Shown piece by piece: positions 52,901 through 64,000 of a stretch of 64,000 nucleotides of DNA. The first letter of the stretch is position 1; each line of letters starts with the position of its first letter. The position numbers were made by a program, and so were the translations under genes. The stretch lies in the NCBI RefSeq assembly GCF_958295425.1, contig NC_081146.1:11950985-12014984 (forward strand), written 5' to 3'. The notes beneath the pieces are model-generated. The model did no database searches and was not told the DNA's origin. It saw nothing but the letters and a program-made list of their open reading frames with translations. This DNA is from Solea solea. Lineage: Eukaryota > Chordata > Actinopteri > Pleuronectiformes > Soleidae.

Positions 52901-53690
52901 CACACACTGTTGCTGCCACATGTAGACACCTCTGACCAAAAATGCTAAAAAAAAAAGTGATCTTTCTTTTTTTAATAACCTCAGATTCCATCCTCGGCTG
53001 CTACGGTTCATCCGTTGTGATCACTGGCCAATGGGCTATTTTTCTCTAGTTTTCAATTTCAATAATTACAGGCAAAACTTCTTTAAAGATATATAATCCT
53101 AGGCACAGAATAAACATCATGTTGTCGACAATGCCAAGGAAACAGTTTAGCGTTCTCTGAAAGATGATATTCTGTTTTATCTGGCTGTTTAGGTGGGGGA
53201 AAATCTCTAAGCCACAGTCCAAAAGTCTTGCTCTTATTTAAGGGAAGTGAATCTGTGGGCAGAAGGAGGATACAGCAGAATGTTACTGTCAATCTCAGAT
53301 CCTTTTTTTGTCGTTCATATTTGCCATGTGAATATGAACAACTGGTGATTAGTATACTGTGCATGGACCTGGATACTTTCAGTGTAGCATCAGCTGTTTT
53401 CCACAGTTCATCTGATGAACACAACCCATATGAATCTTTCACATGACATGAGAGCCTGTATGAGGCTGACCACATATGGACAACATGCATCTCTGAATCA
53501 TTTCCTTGAGGGAGCTGACACAAAGACTCAGGCTGATAATCACCGACGTACGGTCCGTACCACGTCAGAAACTGACTTGGAACTTTGCAGCGGTTTCTAT
53601 TCAGTGGATAGAGGGTTTTGTTTTTGAGATTCAGATGTCATTCCTGAAAGAAAAGATAACAAAAAGCATTTGTCAACCAAAAAAAACTGA
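52901..53690. other. Intergenic DNA 3' of zdhhc18
   Basis: No gene supported. The 146-codon minus-strand frame at 53083-53523 is the longest outside the genes but has no recognisable domain or splice context. Confidence 0.45.
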
Positions 53691-53695
53691 TCATT

Positions 53696-53701
53696 TTTAT
53701 T
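53696..53701 (-). promoter_or_regulatory. zdhhc18: Candidate poly(A) signal of zdhhc18
   Basis: AATAAA on the minus strand, about 1.3 kb past the long-isoform stop. I saw no earlier hexamer in that direction. The 3'UTR end is therefore a guess from position. Confidence 0.4.
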
Positions 53702-55030
53702 GACCAAATGTTACAGTTCCACTGTCACATCCTACAAACAACATTCTTCATACAAGCGCTGCTTGTAACTTTCTCTACACAAATTTTATGATGGATGACT
53801 GAATGAATGAATGAATGATCCACTGTCTATGGCAAAGTGATTCTTCACAAAGTCACAACCTATATACAGCTTCAATTCTCAACCATAAAAAAGTAACAAC
53901 GAATAAATAAAACATCAAAAGGCCTTTCTTCTAATTGTCCTCTGATGAGGCTGCAATCCTTGTTCACATGCTGCCCCCTAGTGGCACAAGCTAACGCTGA
54001 AACTCAAAGGAAACCGTACTCCACCATTACAGATGGGGTTGAGTTTCATGCTGTAAGAGCAGCAAAAGGTCACAGCCATTCAAATTACAACTTGGCCTAA
54101 ACAACAACAGGCCTCATCAACTTTCCTCTGCTTACACTTTCCTCAAAACACCACCTTTGACCACCTACACACTAGTAACAGGTCAGTTTGGAAAAAATAA
54201 CTGATGCTCACTTGTACTTCGAGAGACGTCACATTAAAAGGAGGTTACTAACTCTCCAACACAAGCCCTGACTGATTTAAATACTTGGCTTTAACCAACA
54301 AATGAGATAAAGCAAAAAAAAAAAGTGGAGCTTGTACAGTCTGTATACATACATACAGTAAATAGTACAAATGTGAATACAAGAATTCAAACACATGTGT
54401 TTAATGGACCGTCCTCCAATTACTGTTTCCTAAAGTGAAGCACTTTACAAAAATATATGTGCCATTTAGCTCGAAGCAGCTGATGTACAAAATATGCAAA
54501 TACTGAAAATAACACACAGACTGCACCGTGTCTACCGCCTTCAAACAGAGGTCATTGCTTTGACAACAGCCAAAATGGATCCACACAGTAACACTGGGCT
54601 GATACAGATGACATGACATAAGGCTAACTCTTGAATTGATCGCGTACGTCTTGCATCCACAGTTTAACTGCAAGTTTTCCCCCGCTTTAAAGACCAGTTT
54701 GTACGAGATATAACGCGAACTGAAACACTGCGGCCGATGGCTGGGGTGTCTTTGGAAAGTGTGGAGACAAGTTACGGGGTGTCTTAATAAAAGGTGTTTA
54801 AAAAAATATCTCTATATTGTGCTTCCATGTGTTACTAAGATTTACCGCCACTGCCCCGAGGGACACACATTGTAGAAGAGTGTTGATAAAGCTCGCGGAA
54901 CATAAAAAGCCTCCAGGAAACACACATCATGATAACCACTGTGGAAACTGTCTCTTTATAGCCAAAAATCATTGCCAGTGATAAAAGCAGTGGAATAAGT
55001 CCTGTTCTCCTCTAATAACTGGGTACACGC

Positions 55031-58000
55031 TCACGGTATTGGGACGAAGCCAGAGTCGGGCGAATCGTCCAGAATCAAGCTGACACGACTCAGTGATGGA
55101 GAGGGAGACGCCAGACGGAACGCTGGGTTGATGGAGAGCAGCGAGTCCCTCTTGCTGCTTCTACTGTATGTGGTGCACGGCAAGGCCACAGGCTGGTGAA
55201 CATGCTGCTGTGAGCACAGAGCAGACGGCGAAGGCTGTGTGGATCGTGCTGGCGTACTGGTGACCCCCAAACCAAGCGGAGCGGTCTTAGAGGTGCCAGG
55301 TAGACACAGGCCATGGAAGTCTGAGGAGTGGACCATCCTCTCCAACATGTCCTTTGTGCTCTGAGTGCACTAAGTGCAGAAAGGGAAGACAGGGGAGTTA
55401 GAAAAAAAGAGGACTCAGGTCACGAAAGGTCAAGCTGATGGTCAAGATGGACAAAAGTGGGACAGAAATGTACAGAAAACTGTGAGTGACAGGATTAGTT
55501 TGAAACAAAAAAAGCAGATGCAGACGATGCAATTAGAAGGCGACAATGAACAAAGGTGAAGAGCAGGACAAGGACAATATGCTATTGTCGCTATACGATT
55601 GGACACCGATTCAATTTGTGTTGCGATTGTACTTTAATCTATATTATTGATAATTAAGATGTTTCTTCAAGGCAATATAAGTCAGTCTGAATGGGACAGT
55701 GACACAGAACATCTACAATAGAATGCTTTTCTTTTAACTGTAACACTTTTTTAGAGCCTCTCACCAAAGTGAGCCTTCAAATTCAAAGAGTGAAATTGGC
55801 ATCTGCTACGTATAGATGTTTCTGTTCATCAAGCTTGTAGAAATATCAGTTATTTTTTAAACTAGTTTACAAAAACCATGATATAGAGATATATGTGGAG
55901 ATGATACTGCTCCTTCCCAGAGTTTCTGCTGGATTTGTGGATTTGCTCAGAGCAAAAACTGAGGGAGACGTGACGCAGACGTCGTCTAACTACAGACAAG
56001 ACAAAGAGAAAAGTCATTTAGCTTCAAACAAGAGCTCCATCCAGTGCTGTATGTGAATAAGTGACTGTTAATGACAGGATGAATGAATGGTAGTGAAGCA
56101 TGCTCAAGACAGTGCATCCGTCAACACCGGCAATGCAAACCAACCACAAAAACGAACTGTGAAAGGTTAAAAGTTCAGCACAAAAACACCAACTGTTAGA
56201 AACGAGAAGCACTCCAAAGCTTAACAGCAACTACAGAATGAAGGACGGCAGAGTGAGTGGCAGATGACGAGATGCTGCGATTGGTTTGACGTTCAACCCT
56301 ACTCTTACCATCGACCGTCTACATGCAGCAGTGCCCTTCAGGCTGTGCAGGACAAAGCAACATCCTGACAGTTCTCCTCCTAGCAGAGTGGAATGGATAC
56401 AGCACAACACTGAGTTTAAAATTATCTCATCCAATGATTCAGCTACAGGCACAAAACACACACGTTTACAGTAAATAAACACAATAACAGTTCACTTCAT
56501 TAGTATAGCTAATTAAAAAAAAAAAAAAAACTCATAAAATACAACATCTTTAAAAGCTACAGTTCTGTGCAAAAGAGTCATGTGTACGTAATGTTCAAGC
56601 ATGTCTTACATAAACCTGGCACAATAGACCTCATTCACAGCAGAAATGTCTGGACATGAAATACAGGGATAAACACAATGACATTAATTAGGCTTTCACT
56701 TCAGGTTAAAGAGAGCCAGAGTTGTGCTGTTGTTCCGCTTGAACAGGATAGGCCACACTTAATAAATACTTGATACTTTAACCTGTTAAACCAGTTTAAG
56801 TTATTCGAAAAGTGCATACACGTCTCTTGTTCCAATTCAATGATTGAGAAACACTCATACTCTATGGTCATTGTAGCATTGCTAAAAACATCAAATCCAA
56901 TGATTGCCTGAGACTTTTGCACAGTACTGTAATTAAGAGAGAATATAAAAAATAAAAATCCCCCAAAAATACTGATTTATTTAATTGACATAGAAAATAA
57001 CATGCTATATTTTAGGTAAATAAAATATATCCTGCATGTAAAAATAAAAAGACTTTTTAGGGAAAAAAAAAAACACTTGGCAGAGGTAGACCAGTTTCTT
57101 ATATTTAGTAGTAGTAGTATTGCATTTAATATTTAGTTTATAGATCATTTTTATTTAAATTACATAAATTCACTGCAGACACAAAATGCAGATTGACAGA
57201 CCTCTAAATAAATGTTTAGTTAGCAACATTGTGTATAATTTGTATAAAAACTGTGAAAACAAACAAATATTGTCCAGAAAAAAGAAAGAAAGACAGCAAA
57301 TATCGGTCGACCTCTACTTAACAGCAAAATAATCCACCAATCTGAGGTAAGATATACAAAGCAAATCTATGCGTTCCCCCGTCAAAGTTTGTGCAATACA
57401 AAAACGTTCATAAACTGAACTCTTCTTTTGTCGAAATTTAAACTATATCTTTTAATGCCCAGCCTTAACTTTACCTAAGACACATGACAATATTGAGACA
57501 AATCCATTCAATGCATGTGACAAATGATTACCAATAAAGTGCAGATAGACCAGATAAACACAAAACATCATCAGATATCATTTGCATGTCCAAAACTCAG
57601 TATTTGTGCGCGCACACCTTCACCCCAACATAACAGATAAGAAAACATGAGAATAAGAACAAGGAAGGAGATACAGCAACATGCTGAAGGTAAAATCAAC
57701 TCCACAACAGCACAAACAAACCATAACATAACGTATGAGCAGCTCAACACCAGCATGAAGAAATCGTATTTTGAAGAAATTCCCTTTTAACTTCTGAGTG
57801 GTGTCTCACTGTGTAACAAGTAGAGCTGCTACTGACGATTATTTCCATCGATTTATCTGTAACTTATTTCCTCCATAAAATAAAGTAAAATGTCGACCAG
57901 TGTTTCCGAAAAAAGGTTATGATGTCCTCAAATAAATGTTTTTGTTCTGTCCACAGAGCCAAAGAAACCAGATACATTAAAATATTCACATTTTAGAGGC

Positions 58001-61000
58001 TGAAATCAGAAATCTTGTTTTTATTTTATAAAAAAAAAAACATTCAAACTGTTCAAAACATTAACAAAATAGTTGGAAATTAATTTAGTAACTGAATAAT
58101 AATCAAATAACTGTTGCAGCTCTACTCAACACCATCCTTTAACACACGTTAAATGTTTCTCTGCTCATTTAACTGCCGGGTGGTGTCGAAACAAGTGACT
58201 TACAACACATTTGGTCCACAAACACTTTGCTCTAAAGCTACAATAACACATAACACAGCAGTGCGACGTCTTCAGCAGCTCCAAAGCCTTTAAACTGTGT
58301 AGCTCCTTCAATCAGAAGGCTACTGTAAATATATGGCTTCAGAAGAAACTGTAAGATGAACACTGTTAATGCTCAAATATAAACATATATACATATACAC
58401 TCAATGCAACTTTTTATAACACAAACTCAATGTGTATAATACAGTGTGTCCTTAACTCTGCTTGAGGTGCTGAATCTGTAATCCTGGGGAGTTTGGAGGG
58501 TGAGGGAGTGAAACACAAATGGTGGATATATAAGGCACACAGAAGGACGGGGGGGGGGGGGGGGGGGGGCTAACACAGGGTTAGGGGACAGTCAGGACTT
58601 GGGAGGGGCCACATGCCGGTTCATCCTACCATGTGTGCGTCATTCTTGGCCGTGAAGAGTGGCAGCTCTATCTCTGAGGCAGACGCAGCAGGGATGGCCT
58701 CATCAGGAGGCACGAAACCTCGTCTGTCTATGAGACTAGAAAACACAACGGAGGGTTATGTTCTGATGAACGGAGCTGTGACTAAGGAAGTGTTTCCACG
58801 AATACTTACACAGACTGACAGACAAGGAAACTTCAGAGGAAAAGTAGAGGAAAGTGTGTAGAGGAAGATTAAGATCTCCTCACTCACCTCGGGGGCATGG
58901 GCCCACATAACGTTGCACAGCAGTTGGTTATGATGCTGCTGTGACTGTACGGGTTCCCAGACTCGTCTGCACCTCTTTTACTTGACCAGGAGCCCTTTAT
59001 CTGTGCGGGGAATAAAGAAGGTGCTCTGTCAGTTGTTGGACTGAGTCTAGTTTGAGAATCATGAACACATGAACCCGGGATACTTACATCTTCATTTGTT
59101 GTGAGGTTGGAGGCTACTAAATAGGTATGGAAGCCTGAGAGGCCCAGTATAGACCAGATGGAGAAGAAACAAACCACCAACTCCACCACAGTACACAAGG
59201 AAGTGTCAAGGCATGATAACATTTCTATTACTATTGATATAAAATATAAACAAATCCCACGAGTTCACACAATGCTGATTAAACCTATCAAATTGACACG
59301 ACTCCATCTGTGTTTATCAGTACAGCGGTGTTTAGATTGTGTGTTGTCCAGGAAGTGATTAGTTTTGTGTCACTGCTGTGTTTTCCCCCTTTTTAACTTC
59401 AGTATCTACATCAGGAGAGGAACCGATAAGATTCAATGCGTTTCTCAAATCATGTGCTCTAGTCCATGACAAACCCCACATACTTCCTGTGAATGGCTGC
59501 AGCCATGCAGTCTATGCTTGTCTAGACACTGACATCAACACACATGGACAAGAGGCAGCAAACCTACAACTGCACAGAACCACTGCTAACGCTTTGATCC
59601 TCTTAAGCTTGGGCTTAGGCTGGAAGGAAGTGGAAATTGCCTTGTCATCAGTGTAACTTAGATTACGTCTTGGCAGAAAATAAATAAAAACAAAAAGATC
59701 TCATCCAACTAATTACTATTACTAATAACTAATTATGGAAGTGTGATATGTACAAAGGATATCTGGCAGGGCTTTCTTGAATGGCTTGAACAAGGCTTTT
59801 GCAAATTTGAGAACCTGAAGAGAATAAGAACACATTTGTAAAAACCTTCAAAAAGAGGCTTCTCAATAACACAAATTACACAACAATGCACCACTGCTTA
59901 GAGACGATCCTGTCTGTCTGCAGAGTGAGAATACTTACGGAGAGTGATGTGTGTGATGACACAGCCAAAAATAAAAGATGTCAGGAATGACAGAGAGATG
60001 ATGAAGCTGTAGAAAAAGCGGTAATTGCGTTTGCCCACGCAGTTTCCCACCCACGGACAGTGGTGGTCAAATCGTTCTGAAGGTGAAAAACAGAGCGCAT
60101 AGCAGACATTAAAGGAGAGGTTTTACAGCAGCTTTGGGTTCGATATTAAATAAACTGTAGAGCATAATACATTTACGCAGTTTCTATGTCAACATTTCAA
60201 AAATGTTTCTTACTTTTACCTAAGAAACACAATGACCCAGTTTTTATATTCAACATAAGACCAACAAACTTGTTCTGCTGTGTCAATAGATGCTTTTCTT
60301 AAAAAACCCTGTTAAACTCCTGCACACACTTATTATAATTTGTGGTAAGTGCTCTCTGGCAGTCAGCTGATGGAGGGGGGGGTTATGTTTTTGTCCATGT
60401 TTGTGTCCATTTCCTGGGGATGTAGGTTATGGCCTAAGGAAGAAATTTTGGTGGTGATTCAGTTACAGACACAGATCCAGAGAATTCAGTGTCAATGTGG
60501 GGAAACGGTGACCTTGGTTGAGGTTTGTGCTCTGTGGGTGCTATCTTTAGTTCTGTAAATGTCTGTGTTTAATAGCAGTGTGTTTCATCACCTCAGACTT
60601 CAGACACAGATTAGTGGTATAAGAGGGGATGGTGGTCTACATCAGGCCAAACTAATGACAACCCTCACAGATACAAGTATAATGTGTTACTCCTGGCAAA
60701 GGTATTCATTTGTTAAGTTAAATTAAAGCAGTGGGAATAAGTGGCAACTTCACAACACATCCTTACCCACACAGTTGTCACACAGGCTGCAGTGGGAGGT
60801 TCGTGGAGGCCGGAACATTTTACAAGTGAAGCAGTATTTGAGCTTCACCACCTGCTGGTTAATGAGGATCTCCTTTGTCCGTGGAGGGGGGCGATATGTA
60901 GAGGATCCTGAGGTATCTTAAAATAGAGAAATACAAGCAGAGAAACCCACTAAGGATACACATGAACCCAAAGTTTTGCCTAGCTTCCATGCTCTTCCAC

Positions 61001-62825
61001 CACGTGGGTTAAAGTAAGCCGCTTAGGTGTCGGTCCGCAGTTCAAATACAAATGCATCCACCATATGGTAAAGCTCCTTAACCCCATCTGTCCCACAGTA
61101 AACAAACAACCCCGAGGTGGCACTTACTTATCTGCTTCTCTATGTCTGCAGCTTCATCTGGAGAGGCCCTGGGTAAGATGCCTGGGTCTGTGAAGCTGGT
61201 CCACAGCAGGGAGATGACAACAAACAGAAAGAGCACCGCAGCAATCATAGGTATGAAGACCGTCAGATGCTCTACCAGGAAGGAGCAACTGTGTAAAAAA
61301 AGAGATTTAAATACATCGTTAAAAACAGCTATCAGCATAACATTAAAAACAGTCATCTGTTTTAAGGTTAGTATCCGTATATACCGGTCAAAATCAATAC
61401 AATACAATAAAATCCATACAATGTGTACACCCCAAATATCAATGCTTCACTAGACCTTGACAACATGATGTGAAGAAAGATATCACGTGACCAGGAGGTG
61501 AGTGAAGTTTTTCTAAATGGCTGCTTGTAGCTGGGGTGAAATGCATTGACTCATACAGCAAGTTGTTTGAGGGGGGTAAAAGTGTGATGTCGGTATAGCA
61601 GATAACAGTATTAATATCAGACACCAAAAAGTGGTATAAAGCCATACCAAGGTACAGTGTGCAAAATTGAACATTTACTGGTGGAGTTGCACATGGATAA
61701 ATATCCCTCACCTCACCCTTCCGTCCCTTCCCTTCCCTGTTCTATGTAGACTTCAGTTGGCATCAAAACTCTGTCCAAAATGGCAGCCTCCTTAAAGCTA
61801 ACCCTGCTCCTTATTAGGGATGCATGATATTATCAACACAATATTGGCAGATATTGCCTTTAAAATGTATTATCGGATATTAGCAAACACACCAAGATCC
61901 ACCGATATGACATTTTATATCTACACCTGCTGTGATATAAGCAGGCAAATGTTGTATTAATTTCACTACAGAAGAGTGCAGGGAAAACCATATATATAAT
62001 AAATACATTGTTATCGGTTATTGGGCCAAGCACTGCCGATATATCGGATATAGGCAAAGAGTCCAATATCGTGCATCCCTACTCCTTATATAAATATGAA
62101 AGGATCACTGAGGTAATGTAAAACAACAAGTCACACAATCACATGATTGTGCACTTCAATTTCTGCCAAATGACAATAGTTTTACCTGAATTTTACACAC
62201 TAGACCTTTAACTTTACTTCTGTATAAGACAATAACACTTTTGTATCCTGAACTCCATGTAATCTAATGTAAAATGTTATTGTCATTTGTCTGTGTGTGA
62301 TTAGTGATTGTGTGATAGGTTAACTGTTGACTACAACACTGGACCTCTGCATTTCACTTAAATATTCGGAGTTGCTTTTGCTCATGTGTCACAACCTTTA
62401 CACTGTAAATTATATATTTATACGTATGTATACATGTATGTACAGCCACCACACAGAAACATTAATCATTTGGTGTCATTGTTTTGGCTGATCTGTGTAC
62501 ACAAATAAAGCTCACAGTTGTGGCACCTCTACATCCATGTTCTCGATCTCCTATCGTGTCTGAATACATAAAGGTCATGACTAGTTACTCACTCGAATCC
62601 AAAGAAAAGGCCACAAGTGAAAACAATAAGGCCCAGAGTCAGAGGAAGGACACCGCTCTGTCTGGCCAGCATGATCCGTCCACCGCAGAAAAACCGGTTC
62701 TTCCCTGGGAACACTTCCCATTTCCTCCGCGGCCGCTCAGCCTTCTTCTCCGTGTGTTTCTGCGCCGACGAGGGCGACACAACCAACGTCCGCGGGTCGA
62801 TCTGCTGGTACTCGCAGTTCTTCAT
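55031..62825 (-). CDS. zdhhc18: Palmitoyltransferase ZDHHC18 (DHHC family)
   Basis: A membrane S-acyltransferase that attaches palmitate to cysteines of target proteins; human ZDHHC18 is Golgi-associated. Nine coding exons join to 1395 nt (464 aa): 62593-62825, 61128-61288, 60767-60916, 59939-60076, 59763-59814, 59088-59190, 58888-59000, 58630-58735, 55031-55369. The start at 62825 gives MKNCEYQQI, matching the human MKDCEYQQI start. Membrane segments lie at about 57-77, 87-107, 203-222 and 246-268. TDPG is at 111-114, the Cys-rich domain spans about 157-207 with the catalytic DHHC at 185-188 (Cys188), TTNE is at 275-278 and NPYS at 295-298. [15 protein letters not shown] and [10 protein letters not shown] favour ZDHHC18 over its paralogue ZDHHC14, although the C-terminal CTQSTK recalls ZDHHC14. 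The intron between exons 5 and 6 is AT-AC. A shorter 354-aa form is possible. A teleost a or b co-orthologue cannot be chosen. Confidence 0.95.
58549..58569. repeat. 21-base poly(G) run in zdhhc18 intron 8
   Basis: An uninterrupted G run (C run in the transcript) about 60 bases past the exon 8 donor in gene direction. Confidence 0.97.
58621..58735 (-). CDS. zdhhc18: Alternative terminal exon 8 of zdhhc18 (read-through form)
   Basis: If the exon 8 donor (ATG|GTAGGA) is not used, translation continues ATG GTA GGA TGA. The protein then ends ...NDAHMVG at 354 aa. The human protein ends DASMVGGHP at the equivalent place, so this short terminus looks like the mammalian-type end. The spliced form swaps the last two residues for 112 aa encoded by 55031-55369. 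Confidence 0.55.
59191..59762 (-). other. zdhhc18: U12-type AT-AC intron in zdhhc18
   Basis: The 572-nt intron begins ATATCCTTTG, a consensus U12 5' splice site, and ends GTAC. TGCCTTGAC, a good match to the U12 branch site, places its branch A about 15 nt from the 3' end. The join gives [18 protein letters not shown], matching the human SPASVLELVICFFSIWS. No GT-AG alternative keeps this frame. Confidence 0.88.
61815..62081. mobile_element. hAT-type MITE with 8-bp target duplication
   Basis: A 267-bp element in intron 1 of zdhhc18. Its 17-bp terminal inverted repeats, TAGGGATGCATGATATT and TAGGGATGCACGATATT, match at 16 of 17 positions. It is flanked by an exact 8-bp duplication CTCCTTAT (61807-61814 and 62082-62089). 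The 8-bp duplication is typical of hAT transposons. It has no coding capacity. Confidence 0.9.
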
Positions 62826-63240
62826 GGTGTAAACAGTGATATTCACACAGCTCGGAGGTAGCTAAAGGCACATCCACACCACACTCTCCTTCCGCGTCGC
62901 GTTTTTTCGAGAGACGGTGCTCTCAAGATTCAGTCATGGTACATTACAGTCTCTGTTCGGTTGGCGTTCAGTTAACCAGCGGGCAGTCTTCTGAGGCTTC
63001 AACACAGTAATTGTCCTCCGCGGTCGACTTTAACGCGCTGAATCGAACCCAGGGTTCGCTCGAGGTTAACTGCCATCTTACATATTAATATTTATGCTGA
63101 TTTCGTTTCGCGGACTCCGTCTTTTTGTATCGAAGAGTCAACAAAGTCAGCTCCGGCTCTACGATGCGTGCGGTTTCCTTTTTACTAGCGGTGCAGCGGA
63201 AAATAAGCCGGATATGACGTCAACGATAGAGGTGTGACAC
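62826..63240 (-). promoter_or_regulatory. zdhhc18: CpG-rich 5'UTR and promoter region of zdhhc18
   Basis: CpG density rises clearly here (TCCGCGTCGCG, CCGCGGTCGACTTTAACGCG, TTTCGTTTCGCGGACTCCG) against an AT-rich background, as at a CpG-island promoter of a broadly expressed gene. No TATA box is evident. The start site is not placed. Confidence 0.5.
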
Positions 63241-64000
63241 ATATTGTATCCCCGTTGAAATGTGCAAACCTCTTAAATTATTATATGACTATTGTAATAT
63301 ATATTGTATTATTATACTCCTATTTTTTCAGTCATTCTAACAATTTGTACATCAAAACGTTTGGCTCATTAATGCTTTCTCACTATCATTAGTTTTAACC
63401 CCCCCAACCCCCCAATCTTGATACTTTTTGAAATAATTTATATTTTCTGCAACTTGAATCCATAGGGCATATAGAAAGGGCATATCAAAGGCAAAGGTGA
63501 TTGCATTTTTCCTCATATGAATGAATGGAGAGAACAGTTAAAAGGCAATGGAGAGAGTCCAGCATTCTTAATCGCAAATATTTAATTTTCTTCAGTTCAG
63601 TCGGTTCAGAATGCCAAGTCAGCATTTCTAGCTATAGTATTCTCATGCTCTTCGGGAAATGAGAAGGCTAGGGTGTACTGATTTAGTTACATTCTAATTT
63701 ATTTTGTGTTTTGAAGAACTGTGAATATGTCTACCTTTAAAACTCCAGTGAGTGATTTATGTCATCAGCCATTGTTGCTACCAGCCCTAAACTTATGGTG
63801 CCCATCAGTTCTAGTTGGAAGTCAGAATTTCCGAATCCCAAGTTGGAATTGTGAACTGGAACGCCCCTCAGAACGTTTTTCCAACTCGGAAAGTCACAAA
63901 CCCTGATAGGATTCCAAGATGGCTGCCACTCAACAGTAAAAATACTACTTTTACCGCTAATTGTACTTTTGACTTATTTGTTTTCATATTAAGTCAGTCG
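63241..64000. other. Intergenic flank with a possible repeat
   Basis: No gene seen. AGTTGGAAGTCAGAATTTCC and TTTCCAACTCGGAAAGTCAC at about 63814-63896 resemble a widespread fish repeat rich in AACTCGGAA motifs, but I cannot define its ends. Confidence 0.35.

Noticed and set aside
53083..53523. 146-codon minus-strand frame
   Set aside because: No recognisable domain, no splice or promoter context, and amino-acid usage looks random.
62826..62846. Upstream in-frame start for zdhhc18
   Set aside because: The upstream codon is GTG, not [12 protein letters not shown] matches the family N-terminus.

Overview
This is nuclear DNA from a ray-finned fish, probably a teleost. It has compact vertebrate exons with canonical splice sites, long AT-rich intergenic stretches, abundant CA/GT and tetranucleotide microsatellites, tRNA-derived SINEs of a type common in fish, a decayed RTE-like LINE and short MITEs. 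The species cannot be named from the sequence. Three protein-coding genes are supported, all on the minus strand. I rebuilt each one exon by exon, and in each the coding exons sum to an intact reading frame.

Layout: 1-2000 is unannotated intergenic DNA. About 2010-10385 is a 38-bp minisatellite array of roughly 200 units that carries pieces of a tRNA-derived SINE. 13657-23426 is tcea3, a TFIIS-family transcription elongation factor with 21 coding exons. 23.6-38.2 kb is intergenic, with microsatellites, a dead LINE at 25972-27490, a SINE tail at 30.3 kb and a long GATA tract at 35.2 kb. 38768-42404 is tent5b (FAM46B), a two-exon non-canonical poly(A) polymerase. 42.7-53.7 kb is intergenic with a few repeats. 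55031-62825 is zdhhc18, a DHHC palmitoyltransferase with nine coding exons. 62.9-64 kb is its promoter region and flank.

The genes do not form a pathway. From memory, their human counterparts TCEA3, ZDHHC18 and TENT5B all lie in 1p36.11-p36.12, so the cluster looks like conserved vertebrate synteny, which supports the paralogue calls.

The most notable features are: (1) the tcea3 linker, which is expanded to about 500 residues by a run of twelve small phase-2/phase-2 exons carrying a repeated KDSxDxK...KRPSxDxKxER module, giving 749 aa against about 350 aa in human; (2) two U12-type AT-AC introns, one in tcea3 and one in zdhhc18, each with clear minor-spliceosome 5' splice site, branch site and YAC 3' end; (3) two possible C-termini for zdhhc18, by splicing or by reading through a donor; and (4) a satellite array in which a SINE insertion seems to have been copied along with the repeat.
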